A stretch of 64,000 bases of DNA from Flavobacterium buctense (GTDB taxonomy: Bacteria > Bacteroidota > Bacteroidia > Flavobacteriales > Flavobacteriaceae): NCBI RefSeq assembly GCF_014486695.1, contig NZ_JACTAB010000004.1, positions 248,001 to 312,000 on the forward strand, read 5' to 3'. Positions 1 through 8,595 of the stretch are shown here, in pieces; the first letter of the stretch is position 1; each line of letters starts with the position of its first letter. The translations under genes were made by a program, and so were the position numbers. A model generated the notes under the pieces. That model had not been told where the DNA came from. It saw only the letters and a list, made by a program, of their open reading frames with translations, and did no database searches.

Positions 1-2
1 CG

Positions 3-1094
3 GATAGAGGTGCCAGTATCAATGTAGCTGTTCCCAATGGTTTGATGAATGTTTCTAATGGCAGATTCTTAGGCTCTGAAGATTTAAAAAATGGCTACAC
101 TCGTTGGGATTGGGAAGTAAAAAGTCCGATTAACACTTATGATATTACTGTCAATATCGCGGATTATGTGCATCTGCATGACAACCATAACGGATTGGAT
201 TTAGATTATTACGTTTTGCGTGAAAACGAAGTCAAAGCCAAAAAGCATTTTGAAGAAGTGAAACCAATGATGGATTGTTTTCAAAGTAAATTCGGCGAGT
301 ATCCGTTTAAAGAAGACGGTTATAAATTAGTCGAAACTTCTTATTTAGGTATGGAACACCAAAGTGCTGTTGCTTATGGTAATAAATATCTTAAAGGTTA
401 TCTGGGAATGGATTTGTCAGGTACAGGAATTGGCTTAACTTTCGACTATATTACGATTCATGAAAGTGGTCACGAATGGTTTGGCAACAGCATCACTTCA
501 GCTGATATTGCCGATATGTGGATTCATGAAGGTTTTACCCAATATACAGAAATAGTTTATGTCGAATGTACATTAGGCTACGAAAAAGCGATGAAATACG
601 CCAACGGATTGCGAGCTAATGTTAACAATGACAAGCCTATCATTGGGATTTATGGAGTAAATCAAGAAGGTTCAGGCGACATGTATCCGAAAGGAGCTTT
701 ACTTTTGAATACTTTAAGACATGTCATCAATGATGATGCAAAATGGTGGAAATTGATAGTAGATTATTCCAATACTTTCAAACATAAAATTATTGATACC
801 GAAACCGTGATTGCGTTCTTTAACAAAGAAAGCAGCCTGAATTTAACCCCAATTTTTAATCAATACTTATATAAAACCACCATTCCGAAATTGGAATTAA
901 AGACAGTAAGAGGTAAATTACAAGCTCGTTGGGCAAATGTAAATACAGACTTTGCTATGCCGGTAGATTTGATTCATGATAATAAAACCATCAGAATTTA
1001 CCCAAAAAACGATTGGACACCGACAAATTTGAAAATGAAAAAAATCGGTCAATTACAAGTATCTGACAATAAATTTTACATTATAGCACCTTAA
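3..1094 (+). CDS. M1 family metallopeptidase (aminopeptidase), 3' part
   Basis: This is the C-terminal part of a zinc aminopeptidase. The reading frame is open from base 3, so the gene starts outside the window; the ATG at 42 is internal. The M1 zinc site is intact: HESGHEW at 459-479, then exactly 18 residues after the second histidine the distal glutamate in HEGFTQY (Glu at 528-530). A GMEHQ segment shortly upstream corresponds to the family GAMEN substrate-binding loop. The region after the catalytic domain is short, so this is probably a compact M1 enzyme without the long ERAP-type C-terminal domain. Flavobacterial members of this family usually carry a signal peptide and act in the periplasm on peptides, but the N-terminus cannot be seen here. 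Family assignment is secure; the substrate is unknown. Confidence 0.93.
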   Translation, partial: DRGASINVAVPNGLMNVSNGRFLGSEDLKNGYTRWDWEVKSPINTYDITVNIADYVHLHDNHNGLDLDYYVLRENEVKAKKHFEEVKPMMDCFQSKFGEYPFKEDGYKLVETSYLGMEHQSAVAYGNKYLKGYLGMDLSGTGIGLTFDYITIHESGHEWFGNSITSADIADMWIHEGFTQYTEIVYVECTLGYEKAMKYANGLRANVNNDKPIIGIYGVNQEGSGDMYPKGALLLNTLRHVINDDAKWWKLIVDYSNTFKHKIIDTETVIAFFNKESSLNLTPIFNQYLYKTTIPKLELKTVRGKLQARWANVNTDFAMPVDLIHDNKTIRIYPKNDWTPTNLKMKKIGQLQVSDNKFYIIAP

Positions 1095-1173
1095 AACATT
1101 CAAAAAAAAACCTTAAACATTCTGTATCTCATTAATATATAGTAAATTAGACTGAACTTTAAACTCATTTATT

Positions 1174-1599
1174 ATGGATACTTCAGTAAAAGGTTTGAAC
1201 AAATGGGCCAATGCTCATTCAACGATTTGGTTTGACGCCTTCAGAATACTTCTTGGTATTTTTTTAATTTACAAAGGCGCCTATTTTATCAGTAACAGTA
1301 GAGATTTTGAAGATTTGATTGCTCCGGTGAGTAATTTTCTGGGCGGAATGTTGACATTTCATTACATAGCTTCGGCTCATATCATGGGCGGAATTATGAT
1401 TGTTTTCGGACTGTTGACTCGATGGGCTTTAATTGCGCAATTGCCTATTTTATTAGGCGCCGTGCTAATCAATTTTATTGGAGAAATGAACGCAGTAAAC
1501 CTACTTGTTGCAACAGTTGTATTAGCCGTAAGTGTTTTTTACACCATCTATGGAAGCGGAAAACATTCGGCAGATTACTATTTCAAAATGCAAAAATGA
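1174..1599 (+). CDS. DoxX family membrane protein
   Basis: This 141-residue protein has about four hydrophobic segments: residues about 20-40, 60-82, 85-105 and 108-128. A DAFRILLGIFLIYKG start to the first membrane segment is typical of the DoxX/DoxD-like family. The family is widespread in Bacteroidota and is generally described as small inner-membrane proteins, some linked to redox or thiol stress; no specific reaction can be inferred. It lies 79 bp after the aminopeptidase on the same strand. It faces menE and is separated from it by a bidirectional hairpin terminator. Confidence 0.8.
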   Translation: MDTSVKGLNKWANAHSTIWFDAFRILLGIFLIYKGAYFISNSRDFEDLIAPVSNFLGGMLTFHYIASAHIMGGIMIVFGLLTRWALIAQLPILLGAVLINFIGEMNAVNLLVATVVLAVSVFYTIYGSGKHSADYYFKMQK

Positions 1600-1617
1600 T
1601 ATTGTAATTATCAAAAT

Positions 1618-1653
1618 AAAAAACGCACTAAGGTAATTTTTAGTGCGTTTTTT
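1618..1653. terminator. bidirectional intrinsic terminator between DoxX gene and menE
   Basis: A stem of about 12 bp (1620-1631 with 1640-1651) has core aacgcactaa / ttagtgcgtt, flanked by A and T runs on both sides. It can therefore terminate both the plus-strand DoxX gene and the minus-strand menE gene, which converge here. Confidence 0.8.
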
Positions 1654-1655
1654 AT

Positions 1656-2696
1656 TTATTGTAAAGACTCTTTTCGCAAGACTTTTCCGTTTTCGGTTTC
1701 TTTAAACTTCGCAATAAAAATCAGTTCTTTAGGTTTTTCATATTTATCCAATTCATCGTATAAATCATCTCCTAAATCCTGTTTTTCACCTTCAACAACC
1801 AGCACAACTTTTTCACCTAATTCTGAATCCGGTTTAGCTGTAATAAAAAACCGTTGATGAATTTTGTGTGCCAATTTATCCTCAATTTGTTCCGGAATCA
1901 ACTTAATGCCTCCACTGTTGATTACATTATCCATTCGGCCCAAGAAAACAAACTGGTTTTCATTAATCAATTCTACTATATCATTGGTCACAATAACATC
2001 ATCGGAAATACGTGGTGCATGAATTACCAAACAATTCCTGTCGTCAAATGAAATCGTAACGCCCGGTAAGACACTAAAAGCTTTTTCACCTAATTTTCTG
2101 GCTGCAATATGAGTAATTGTCTCAGTCATACCGTACGTTTCAAATATTTGAGTCGGCAATTTCAACAATTGTTTTTCAAGTACTTTATTAAGCGCTGCAC
2201 CACCTACAATCATTTTTTTTACTTTCTTTAGTTCGGGTATTGAATTTTGGGCTTGTAATGGCACCATCGCCACAAAATCATACTCAATTTCATTATTGCG
2301 CAAAGGATGTGAACTAGGTGCCACAAATTCCATATCTAAACCCAATATCATGGCGCGCACCAACATCATTTTTCCGGCTACATATTTTACAGGCAAACAA
2401 TGTAGCGCTCTGTTTCCCGGTTGTAAATCAAAAAAATCCCCGGTAGCCAGCGCAGAATTAACCATAGCTTGCTTGCTGACCGAGATTGTTTTCGGAGTAC
2501 CGGTTGTGCCCGACGTTTGCATCTCAATATGATCTTTACCATCAAACCAGTCTAAAAGAAAATCGCCTACAGGCTTTTCAAAATCTTCTCCTTCTTTGAT
2601 AAAACTATAAGCCACACGACACAAGTCTTCTCGGTCGAGATGAAATCCATTTAGTTTAAACTGATTGTGTACATTTTCGTAGGTTGGGCTATTCAT
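1656..2696 (-). CDS. menE: o-succinylbenzoate--CoA ligase (MenE), AMP-binding protein
   Basis: The protein belongs to the adenylate-forming acyl-CoA synthetase superfamily. The AMP-binding loop TSGTTGTPK lies at about residues 61-69 and a YGMTETITH adenylation motif follows mid-protein. At about 346 residues it is short for this superfamily, which matches the compact Bacteroidota MenE that joins o-succinylbenzoate to CoA in menaquinone synthesis. I chose the ATG at 2696, which overlaps the end of the upstream CPBP gene by 8 bp; an upstream ATG at 2738 would overlap it by 50 bp. No other men gene is in the window, so the specific substrate rests on resemblance to flavobacterial MenE. A different small acyl-CoA ligase is possible. 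Confidence 0.8.
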   Translation of the reverse strand: MNSPTYENVHNQFKLNGFHLDREDLCRVAYSFIKEGEDFEKPVGDFLLDWFDGKDHIEMQTSGTTGTPKTISVSKQAMVNSALATGDFFDLQPGNRALHCLPVKYVAGKMMLVRAMILGLDMEFVAPSSHPLRNNEIEYDFVAMVPLQAQNSIPELKKVKKMIVGGAALNKVLEKQLLKLPTQIFETYGMTETITHIAARKLGEKAFSVLPGVTISFDDRNCLVIHAPRISDDVIVTNDIVELINENQFVFLGRMDNVINSGGIKLIPEQIEDKLAHKIHQRFFITAKPDSELGEKVVLVVEGEKQDLGDDLYDELDKYEKPKELIFIAKFKETENGKVLRKESLQ

Positions 2697-3645
2697 GACT
2701 TTCACTATTTTGAGTAATTTCTGGTTTATGTAATACAATTTTACCGGTTAGTTTTTCTTTCCAATTGGTCCATTTGTATTTTTTACTAAAGATAATTAAT
2801 AGTATTGGAAAAATAATAATGACCGGTGCCAAAACTTCAAATCCAACCGATGGCGTTGAGATGTCTTTAAAAATAGATTCCGTTTTGAGTGCAGACCAAT
2901 CCGATGAGACTAGTAAAGCAGCCGTTATATTATTGGCGGCATGAAACCCAAGGGCCAATTCCATTCCATCATCCATTAAAGTGATGATCCCCAGAAAAAA
3001 ACCGGTACCTATATAATATACCATGATAATGTAACCCATTTTTTGAACTTCAGGATTCAAAATATGCATTAATCCGAACATCAAGGAAGTGGTTACTAAG
3101 GGAAACCATCTGTTTTTGGCTAACAATCCCAAGCCTTGCATTAAATAGCCTCTAAAAATATACTCTTCAGCACTGGTTTGAATGGGTAACAAAGTGAAAG
3201 AAATTAGCAAAAGAATTAGAAATGGAACCAATTTAAAGTTGAGCACAAAACTTTCCGGACTAGAAAAATAAAAAGCTAAAGTGGAAAGAACCGTAAAAGA
3301 ACTCCAAATACTAAAACTAAAAAATATTCTTTGCCAATCGACTTTATCTCTTGAAGTAGTAATGTCAATCATTTTTAACTTATGAAGATATTTAACCACC
3401 AAGACAATCCCAATCATGGTAGAGACAAAAATCAATAACATCAAAAACAAAGTAGTGTTTGGACTAAAAATTTTCATTATTTCCTCTTCATTGGTTGGCA
3501 TAGATTTTCCTGACGATAAGGTTTTAACCACTACCGCAATGGCCAAGGGAATTTGTCCAAGCATATAAAAAACAGCAATAATAAAAAAACCTAAAAGATA
3601 ATTAAGAACCGAATTGTGTGTCTTATTTCTATTTTCCAAAAACAT
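2689..3645 (-). CDS. CPBP family intramembrane metalloprotease
   Basis: This is a polytopic membrane protein of 318 residues with about seven or eight hydrophobic segments. It carries the motifs of the CaaX-protease/bacteriocin-processing (CPBP, Abi) family: EEYIFR at about residues 160-166, FGLMH near residue 191 and FHAANN near residue 235. These supply the glutamate and histidine residues of the intramembrane active site. Bacterial members are poorly characterised; roles in bacteriocin self-immunity and protein maturation are known for some. It overlaps menE by 8 bp and the two are probably cotranscribed, an arrangement I associate with flavobacteria. The substrate is unknown. Confidence 0.87.
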   Translation of the reverse strand: MFLENRNKTHNSVLNYLLGFFIIAVFYMLGQIPLAIAVVVKTLSSGKSMPTNEEEIMKIFSPNTTLFLMLLIFVSTMIGIVLVVKYLHKLKMIDITTSRDKVDWQRIFFSFSIWSSFTVLSTLAFYFSSPESFVLNFKLVPFLILLLISFTLLPIQTSAEEYIFRGYLMQGLGLLAKNRWFPLVTTSLMFGLMHILNPEVQKMGYIIMVYYIGTGFFLGIITLMDDGMELALGFHAANNITAALLVSSDWSALKTESIFKDISTPSVGFEVLAPVIIIFPILLIIFSKKYKWTNWKEKLTGKIVLHKPEITQNSESHE

Positions 3646-3716
3646 AGCGATTTAATTTTTTATTTCGCCTAAATTAACTTTTTTCCATTAATATCTATTA
3701 CTTTGTCAAAAAAAAG

Positions 3717-4058
3717 ATGTTACAAATACTTCACAATCCAAGATGTGGGAAGTCAAGGAACTGCCTGGCTTTTCTTGAGAATAATAAAGCAACTTTTGAA
3801 ATCAGAAACTACATTCAAAATCCACTTTCTGAAGAAGAATTGAAAACTGTAATTCAAAAACTAGCTATCAAACCGATAGCCTTAGTCCGCCAAAAAGAAG
3901 CGATTTGGATTGACCAATTCAAAGACAAAACAATGTCTGATAACGAAGTCATTAGAGCATTAACCCTACATCCTATTTTGATGGAACGACCAATCGTAAT
4001 TAAAGACAACAAAGCTATTATTGGAAGAGATTTAGAAAAACTGGAAAAATTCCTTTAA
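3717..4058 (+). CDS. arsC: ArsC family reductase (arsenate reductase-like)
   Basis: A thioredoxin-fold protein of 113 residues, the usual length for the ArsC/Spx/YffB family. HNPRCGKSR at residues 6-14 places the redox cysteine at Cys10, and the ERPIV segment near residue 90 is also typical of this family. Classical members reduce arsenate to arsenite with glutathione and glutaredoxin. Flavobacteria make little glutathione and no ars operon genes are nearby, so the in vivo substrate may differ. It stands alone, divergent from the CPBP/menE pair. The fold is secure; the arsenate specificity is inferred by family only. Confidence 0.8.
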   Translation: MLQILHNPRCGKSRNCLAFLENNKATFEIRNYIQNPLSEEELKTVIQKLAIKPIALVRQKEAIWIDQFKDKTMSDNEVIRALTLHPILMERPIVIKDNKAIIGRDLEKLEKFL

Positions 4059-4092
4059 AATTAGGGATGCATTTTTAACAAACATTTGGGAA

Positions 4093-4120
4093 TTGTCCCT
4101 TAAACCAAAGTGTATTTTTG
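4093..4120 (+). promoter_or_regulatory. putative promoter of the TonB-type outer-membrane gene
   Basis: TTG at 4093-4095, a 17-bp gap, then TATTTTTG at 4113-4120. This fits the Flavobacterium pattern TTG-N(17-23)-TAnnTTTG. The predicted leader is about 25 nt long. Confidence 0.5.
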
Positions 4121-4150
4121 CAATCCAAAGCAAGAATTAAAACATTTTAG

Positions 4151-6610
4151 ATGAAAAAAATTAAGATTATCTCAACCCTACTTTTATTCTGTTATTCATT
4201 ATTGTCATTTTCCCAACAAAGACCTGAACGTGCTAAAATAACCATTACCGGTAATGTAATAGAGAAAACAAGTAAACTACCACTGGAATACGCGACCGTT
4301 ACTTTAAAAAATACTAAAAATCCAAAACAGATTTTTGGCGGAATCACCGATAATAAAGGAAACTTTACTGTTGATGGCGCCGCGGGTGAATTTGACATCA
4401 TCATCGAGTTTATTTCATTCAAGCCTACAGAATTAAAGGGCAAAAAATTGACAGAAAATACTAATTTAGGAACTATTGCTTTAGAAGAAGACGCTACCCA
4501 ATTAAATGAAGTGGTTGTTAGAGCCGAAAAAACGACTGTAGAAATTAAATTGGATAAAAAAGTATACAATGTTGGTAACGATTTGATGGTAAAAGGCGGA
4601 ACAGTAAGCGATGTTTTAGACAATATTCCTTCTGTTTCTGTAGATGTGGAAGGAAATGTAAGTTTAAGAGGTAATGAAAATGTTAGGATTTTAATAGACG
4701 GCAGACCTTCGAATGCCATCAATATCACCGAAGCTTTGCGCTTAATTCCGGCAGATGCTATCGAAAAAGTAGAAGTAATCACTAATCCGTCAGCAAGATA
4801 TGATGCGGAAGGTGGTGGAGGTTTGTTAAACATTATTTTGAAAAAAGGAAAAAATAGAGGAATTAACGGAACCTTCATCGGCGGAATCGGTGATCCGAAA
4901 AACAATAATTTAAGCGGAACATTGAATTACAAAGAAAAAGAGTTTAACTTGTTTTCTACACAAGGGTACAGTAACAGAAATAATCCCGGTAATTCTATCA
5001 CCAATTCCAGGTATTTAAATGATGACAATACAACCAGAAATTACTTATTTGAAACCCGTGAAAATGATCGTTTTAATGAATCTTACAATGGAAACTTTGG
5101 ATTTGATTGGTTTTTAAACGAATCTTTAACTTGGACTAACATAGTAAATTATAGAAGAAGTACCGGCGACAATATTGATAATGTATTGCAAAACTATTAC
5201 GATGCCAACCGTGTTTTTGATTACACCAGAAACCGTATTAACTACGAAGACAGTAAAAGTAATAACGTAGAATTTTCGACTAATTTCACAAAAAAATTCA
5301 AAAAAGAAGGGCACAAACTAACGATTGATGGTTCGTTCTCTTCGAATTCAGACAAAAATTTGGCTTTGATTTCTGATACAGCAACCAATACTTCCATTGT
5401 TGGTTTAGATGAAACCACCAACAACCAAGAGCAAAGCAGAAATTTATTTCAATTAGATTATGTTCATCCTATTGGAAAAGGAAGCCAATTTGAATTTGGT
5501 TACAAAGGCGATTTTTCAAAAAATATTTCCGATTTCAGTGTAATTAATGACGGAATTCCGGCACCACAATTTACCAACATATTAGAATACAAAGAATATG
5601 TAAGTGCATTGTATACCAGTTATGGCTTTAAAGTCAATAAGTTTTCTTTCCTTTTTGGTGCACGTTGGGAAGACTCTAACATTCATGTTAATCAATTGGC
5701 CACAGCTGATTTCAACAATAAAAAATACGATAACTTTTTTCCTAGTGCTTTCTTAACTTACGAATTTGGAGAACAAACCAGTGCTTCAATCAGCTACAGT
5801 AGAAGAATTCAAAGACCTAGAGGAAGATTCCTTAATCCGTTTAACGGCTTGTCAAGTAACGTTAATATTTTCATAGGTAACCCCGATTTAGATCCTGCTT
5901 TCACTGATGCCATCGATTTAGGCTATATCAAACGTTGGAATAAATTAACTTTAAACACATCACTCTACGGAAACAAAACATCAGATTCATTTCAATTTGT
6001 TAGAAGACCTAACGGTGAATTGCAAAACGATATTCCGGTAATTATTACTTCACCAATCAATTTAGCAACACAATATAGAGTTGGTTTTGAGTTTACCTTA
6101 AATTATTCACCCTATAAATGGTGGAAATTAAATAGTAATTTCAACTTTTTCTATAATGAAACAGATGGTGAATTCTCGTATACCGATATAAATGATAATT
6201 TGGTGATTCAAGATTTTGACTTTAGTGCCACATCATGGTTTACCAGATTAACTTCAAAAATTACTTTGCCTTATAAAATTGATTGGCAAACAAACGCTAC
6301 TTATAACGGTGCTCAAAAACAAGCCCAAGGTAAGAGTTTGGGTGTTTTTAGTATGAATCTTGGTTTTAGTAAAGACATTCTGAAAGATAAGGGAACTGTT
6401 TCCCTAAACGTAAGCGATGTTTTCAACTCCAGAAAAAGAATTTCAGAGACTTTTCTTCCCGGTGATGTAGATTCTTATAGTGAAATGCAATGGAGAGTTA
6501 GACAAATTAACTTCTCTTTTACTTACCGTTTCAATGTACAGAAAAATGAAAAAGAAAGAAAACCACGCGGTGGTCAACAAGAAGAAGGCGGAGATTTTCC
6601 TGGAACATAA
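4151..6610 (+). CDS. TonB-dependent receptor-like outer-membrane beta-barrel protein
   Basis: An 819-residue outer-membrane protein. A signal peptide (residues 1 to about 21, ending ...LLSFSQQ) is followed by a carboxypeptidase-like regulatory domain (about 30-110), a plug domain (about 115-225, with the LRGNENVRILIDGRP segment) and a long barrel. The barrel ends in aromatic-rich strands (INFSFTYRF) followed by a short polar tail. This is the outer membrane beta-barrel family protein common in Bacteroidota, related to SusC/TonB receptors but with a shorter barrel and no SusD partner. Transport of an unknown ligand is likely. It is monocistronic: its own promoter lies upstream and a strong terminator follows at once. 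Confidence 0.88.
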   Translation: MKKIKIISTLLLFCYSLLSFSQQRPERAKITITGNVIEKTSKLPLEYATVTLKNTKNPKQIFGGITDNKGNFTVDGAAGEFDIIIEFISFKPTELKGKKLTENTNLGTIALEEDATQLNEVVVRAEKTTVEIKLDKKVYNVGNDLMVKGGTVSDVLDNIPSVSVDVEGNVSLRGNENVRILIDGRPSNAINITEALRLIPADAIEKVEVITNPSARYDAEGGGGLLNIILKKGKNRGINGTFIGGIGDPKNNNLSGTLNYKEKEFNLFSTQGYSNRNNPGNSITNSRYLNDDNTTRNYLFETRENDRFNESYNGNFGFDWFLNESLTWTNIVNYRRSTGDNIDNVLQNYYDANRVFDYTRNRINYEDSKSNNVEFSTNFTKKFKKEGHKLTIDGSFSSNSDKNLALISDTATNTSIVGLDETTNNQEQSRNLFQLDYVHPIGKGSQFEFGYKGDFSKNISDFSVINDGIPAPQFTNILEYKEYVSALYTSYGFKVNKFSFLFGARWEDSNIHVNQLATADFNNKKYDNFFPSAFLTYEFGEQTSASISYSRRIQRPRGRFLNPFNGLSSNVNIFIGNPDLDPAFTDAIDLGYIKRWNKLTLNTSLYGNKTSDSFQFVRRPNGELQNDIPVIITSPINLATQYRVGFEFTLNYSPYKWWKLNSNFNFFYNETDGEFSYTDINDNLVIQDFDFSATSWFTRLTSKITLPYKIDWQTNATYNGAQKQAQGKSLGVFSMNLGFSKDILKDKGTVSLNVSDVFNSRKRISETFLPGDVDSYSEMQWRVRQINFSFTYRFNVQKNEKERKPRGGQQEEGGDFPGT

Positions 6611-6613
6611 ATT

Positions 6614-6642
6614 AAAAAAGCCCCGAAATTCGGGGCTTTTTT
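6614..6642. terminator. intrinsic terminator after the outer-membrane receptor gene
   Basis: A perfect stem (aaaaagccccga / tcggggcttttt) with a 3-4 nt loop, A-rich on one side and T-rich on the other. It begins 4 bp after the plus-strand stop codon. It can also serve the small minus-strand gene that ends at 6662. Confidence 0.88.
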
Positions 6643-6661
6643 ATGAACATCTAGTTTAAAA

Positions 6662-6835
6662 CTAGGCTGTTTGCTCGGCTTCTTTTTGCGCTTTTCTTTC
6701 CGCTAATAATTCTCTTACACCACCAAAAATCCAATACGGAACAATGAAAGTGATTAAAAATATCATCAACCAAAAACCAATCGTTAAAATGGTTAAGAAA
6801 GCTAAGAACCCTAAATACTGTTGAAATTCAAACAT
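6662..6835 (-). CDS. small membrane protein, 57 residues (uncharacterised)
   Basis: An ORF of 57 codons on the minus strand, from the ATG at 6835 to the TAG at 6662. It begins MFEFQQYLGF, has one long hydrophobic stretch at about residues 8-37, and ends in a charged helix rich in Arg, Lys, Glu and Ala (VRELLAERKAQKEAEQ). The layout is a single membrane-spanning segment with an amphipathic tail. Support for it being real: a consensus-like promoter just upstream (6864-6895), a shared terminator just downstream, and no other gene on either strand here. I do not recognise a named family. Confidence 0.72.
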   Translation of the reverse strand: MFEFQQYLGFLAFLTILTIGFWLMIFLITFIVPYWIFGGVRELLAERKAQKEAEQTA

Positions 6836-6863
6836 GTTTTCCGGAATTTTTTTGAATTATACG

Positions 6864-6895
6864 CAAATGTAAGTGTAATATTTATGCTAACCAAA
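6864..6895 (-). promoter_or_regulatory. putative promoter of the 57-residue membrane protein gene
   Basis: Read on the minus strand: TTTG (6895-6892), 20-bp spacer, TACATTTG (6871-6864). Both boxes match the Bacteroidota consensus and predict a leader of about 22-25 nt. Confidence 0.6.
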
Positions 6896-6931
6896 AAACA
6901 AAATCAATTTTTATTAAATAGTTTTTATCAC

Positions 6932-6939
6932 TAATTTTG
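6932..6939 (+). promoter_or_regulatory. putative -7 box upstream of fumC
   Basis: TAATTTTG matches TAnnTTTG exactly; no clear -33 TTTG is visible. If used, the fumC transcript would carry the whole dispersed repeat at 6953-7067 in a leader of roughly 165 nt. Confidence 0.35.
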
Positions 6940-6952
6940 CAATGCTTTTTTA

Positions 6953-7067
6953 AGGAGCTATTTCCCGCTATTCGTTACAATCTTTTTACCGCTTTGTCAC
7001 CCTGAGCGCAGTCAAAGGGCTTTTCTTCAAAGCAATAAAAAGGATTTCCACTACTATCGGGGCTAAA
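6953..7067 (+). repeat. dispersed hairpin element, copy 1 (in the fumC leader)
   Basis: Begins aggagctatttcccgctat and ends ctatcggggctaaa, the same two ends as copy 2 at 23137. The 115-bp copy has an imperfectly self-complementary core: gctttg near 6991 pairs with caaagc near 7028. The core contains a second, nested palindromic motif at 6995-7020 (caccctgagcgcagtcaaag). Together with the small gene and promoters listed here it accounts for the 500-bp stretch between 6610 and 7111. Confidence 0.8.
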
Positions 7068-7089
7068 ATAATGCATAAGCGATACACAT

Positions 7090-7110
7090 AAACAATAAAC
7101 AACAAACACA
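7090..7110 (+). repeat. short period-7 tandem array before the fumC start
   Basis: Three imperfect heptamers (taaacaa, taaacaa, caaacac) end at the base before the fumC ATG. It is the weakest member of the period-7 group described elsewhere in the window. Confidence 0.4.
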
Positions 7111-8508
7111 ATGGAATACAGAATCGAAAAAGACACGATGGGCGAAGTTAAAGTACCTGCCGATAAATATTGGGGCGCACAAACCGAACGCTCAAGAAAT
7201 AACTTTAAAATTGGTCCGTCGGCTTCGATGCCCAAAGAAATTATCGAAGGATTTGCATATTTGAAAAAAGCGGCTGCTTTTGCCAATTGTGACTTGGGCG
7301 TCCTTTCAACCGAAAAACGTGATGCCATTGCAGTTGTATGTGACGAAATTTTAGCCGGAAAATTAACCGACGAATTTCCATTGGTAATTTGGCAAACCGG
7401 TTCAGGAACACAAAGCAATATGAACGTAAACGAAGTGATTGCTAATCGAGCGCAAGTCTTAGCCGGATTCAAAATCGGTGAAGGCGAGCAATTGGTAAAA
7501 GCCAATGATGATGTTAATAAATCCCAATCGTCTAACGATACATTTCCAACAGGAATGCACATTGCCTGTTACAAAGCAGCAGTTGAAGTAACCATTCCAG
7601 GAGTTGAGAAACTACGTGATACGTTAGCCGCAAAATCAAAAGAATATATGAATGTGGTTAAAATTGGAAGAACCCACTTGATGGATGCCACGCCTTTAAC
7701 CTTAGGACAAGAACTTTCCGGTTATGTTGCCCAATTGAACTATGGTTTAAAAGCCTTAAAAAATACTCTATCGCATTTGTCTGAAGTAGCTTTAGGCGGA
7801 ACAGCCGTAGGAACCGGTTTAAATACACCAGCCGGATATGATGTAAAAGTAGCAGAATATATTGCTCAATTCACCGGACATCCCTTTGTAACTGCTCCGA
7901 ATAAATTTGAGGCTTTAGCTTCTCACGATGCTATTGTTGAAGCCCATGGTGCTTTAAAGCAGTTGGCTGTTTCTTTAAATAAAATTGCTAATGACATCCG
8001 AATGTTGGCTTCAGGTCCACGCTCCGGAATCGGTGAAATTTTAATTCCAGAAAACGAACCCGGATCATCTATCATGCCCGGAAAAGTAAATCCAACACAG
8101 TGCGAAGCGTTGACTATGGTTTGTGCTCAAGTAATGGGTAACGACGTTGCTATCTCTGTTGGAGGCATGCAAGGGCATTATGAATTGAATGTTTTCAAAC
8201 CGGTAATGGCAGCCAACTTTTTACAATCGGCACGTTTGATTGGCGATGCTTGTGTTTCTTTTGATGAACATTGTGCACAAGGAATTGAACCCAACCACAA
8301 ACGCATCAAAGAATTGGTAGACAATTCATTAATGTTGGTTACCGCTTTAAATACTAAAATAGGGTATTACAAAGCTGCAGAGATTGCTCAAACTGCTCAT
8401 AAAAATGGTACTACTTTAAAAGAAGAAGCCGTAAGATTAGGCTATGTTTCACCGGAAGACTTTGATGCTTGGGTTAAGCCCGAAGATATGGTTGGAAGTT
8501 TAAAATAA
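7111..8508 (+). CDS. fumC: class II fumarate hydratase
   Basis: The 465-residue protein matches the usual length of class II fumarases. It has [10 protein letters not shown] near residue 96, [11 protein letters not shown] near 138, TPLTLGQE near 195 and the family signature [15 protein letters not shown] near residue 319. It catalyses the reversible hydration of fumarate to malate in the citric acid cycle, in the cytoplasm, as a tetramer without an Fe-S cluster. The related enzyme aspartase shares these motifs, but the sequence reads as FumC throughout. The gene is monocistronic, with a dispersed hairpin element in its leader and a strong terminator after it. Confidence 0.95.
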   Translation: MEYRIEKDTMGEVKVPADKYWGAQTERSRNNFKIGPSASMPKEIIEGFAYLKKAAAFANCDLGVLSTEKRDAIAVVCDEILAGKLTDEFPLVIWQTGSGTQSNMNVNEVIANRAQVLAGFKIGEGEQLVKANDDVNKSQSSNDTFPTGMHIACYKAAVEVTIPGVEKLRDTLAAKSKEYMNVVKIGRTHLMDATPLTLGQELSGYVAQLNYGLKALKNTLSHLSEVALGGTAVGTGLNTPAGYDVKVAEYIAQFTGHPFVTAPNKFEALASHDAIVEAHGALKQLAVSLNKIANDIRMLASGPRSGIGEILIPENEPGSSIMPGKVNPTQCEALTMVCAQVMGNDVAISVGGMQGHYELNVFKPVMAANFLQSARLIGDACVSFDEHCAQGIEPNHKRIKELVDNSLMLVTALNTKIGYYKAAEIAQTAHKNGTTLKEEAVRLGYVSPEDFDAWVKPEDMVGSLK

Positions 8509-8532
8509 CAATTGCCATAAATCTTATTACAC

Positions 8533-8561
8533 AAAAAAACCCGCTTTAGAGGCGGGTTTTT
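8533..8561. terminator. intrinsic terminator after fumC
   Basis: Stem aaaacccgc (8536-8544) with gcgggtttt (8552-8560), 7-nt loop and flanking A and T runs. It lies between fumC and the convergent CAP lipoprotein gene and may serve both. Confidence 0.88.
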
Positions 8562-8595
8562 CGATCTGTCAAAATCAAACAAAACAATAATCAAA

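Noticed and set aside
2689..3645. CPBP protease as part of an abortive-infection or bacteriocin system.
   Set aside because: No bacteriocin, immunity or toxin gene is adjacent; the neighbour is menE, a common housekeeping arrangement.
4192..4905. A long minus-strand open frame (237 codons) opposite the outer-membrane receptor gene.
   Set aside because: The plus-strand frame encodes a complete carboxypeptidase-like and plug domain; the antisense frame has a Ser/Leu/Phe-rich shadow composition and no promoter or recognisable domain.
6975..7562. A minus-strand open frame of 195 codons overlapping fumC and its leader.
   Set aside because: It runs through the dispersed repeat and antisense to highly conserved fumC codons; no family resemblance.
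7111..8508. Possible aspartate ammonia-lyase instead of fumarase.
   Set aside because: Both share GSSxMPGKVNP, but length and the other motifs ([21 protein letters not shown]) read as class II fumarase.
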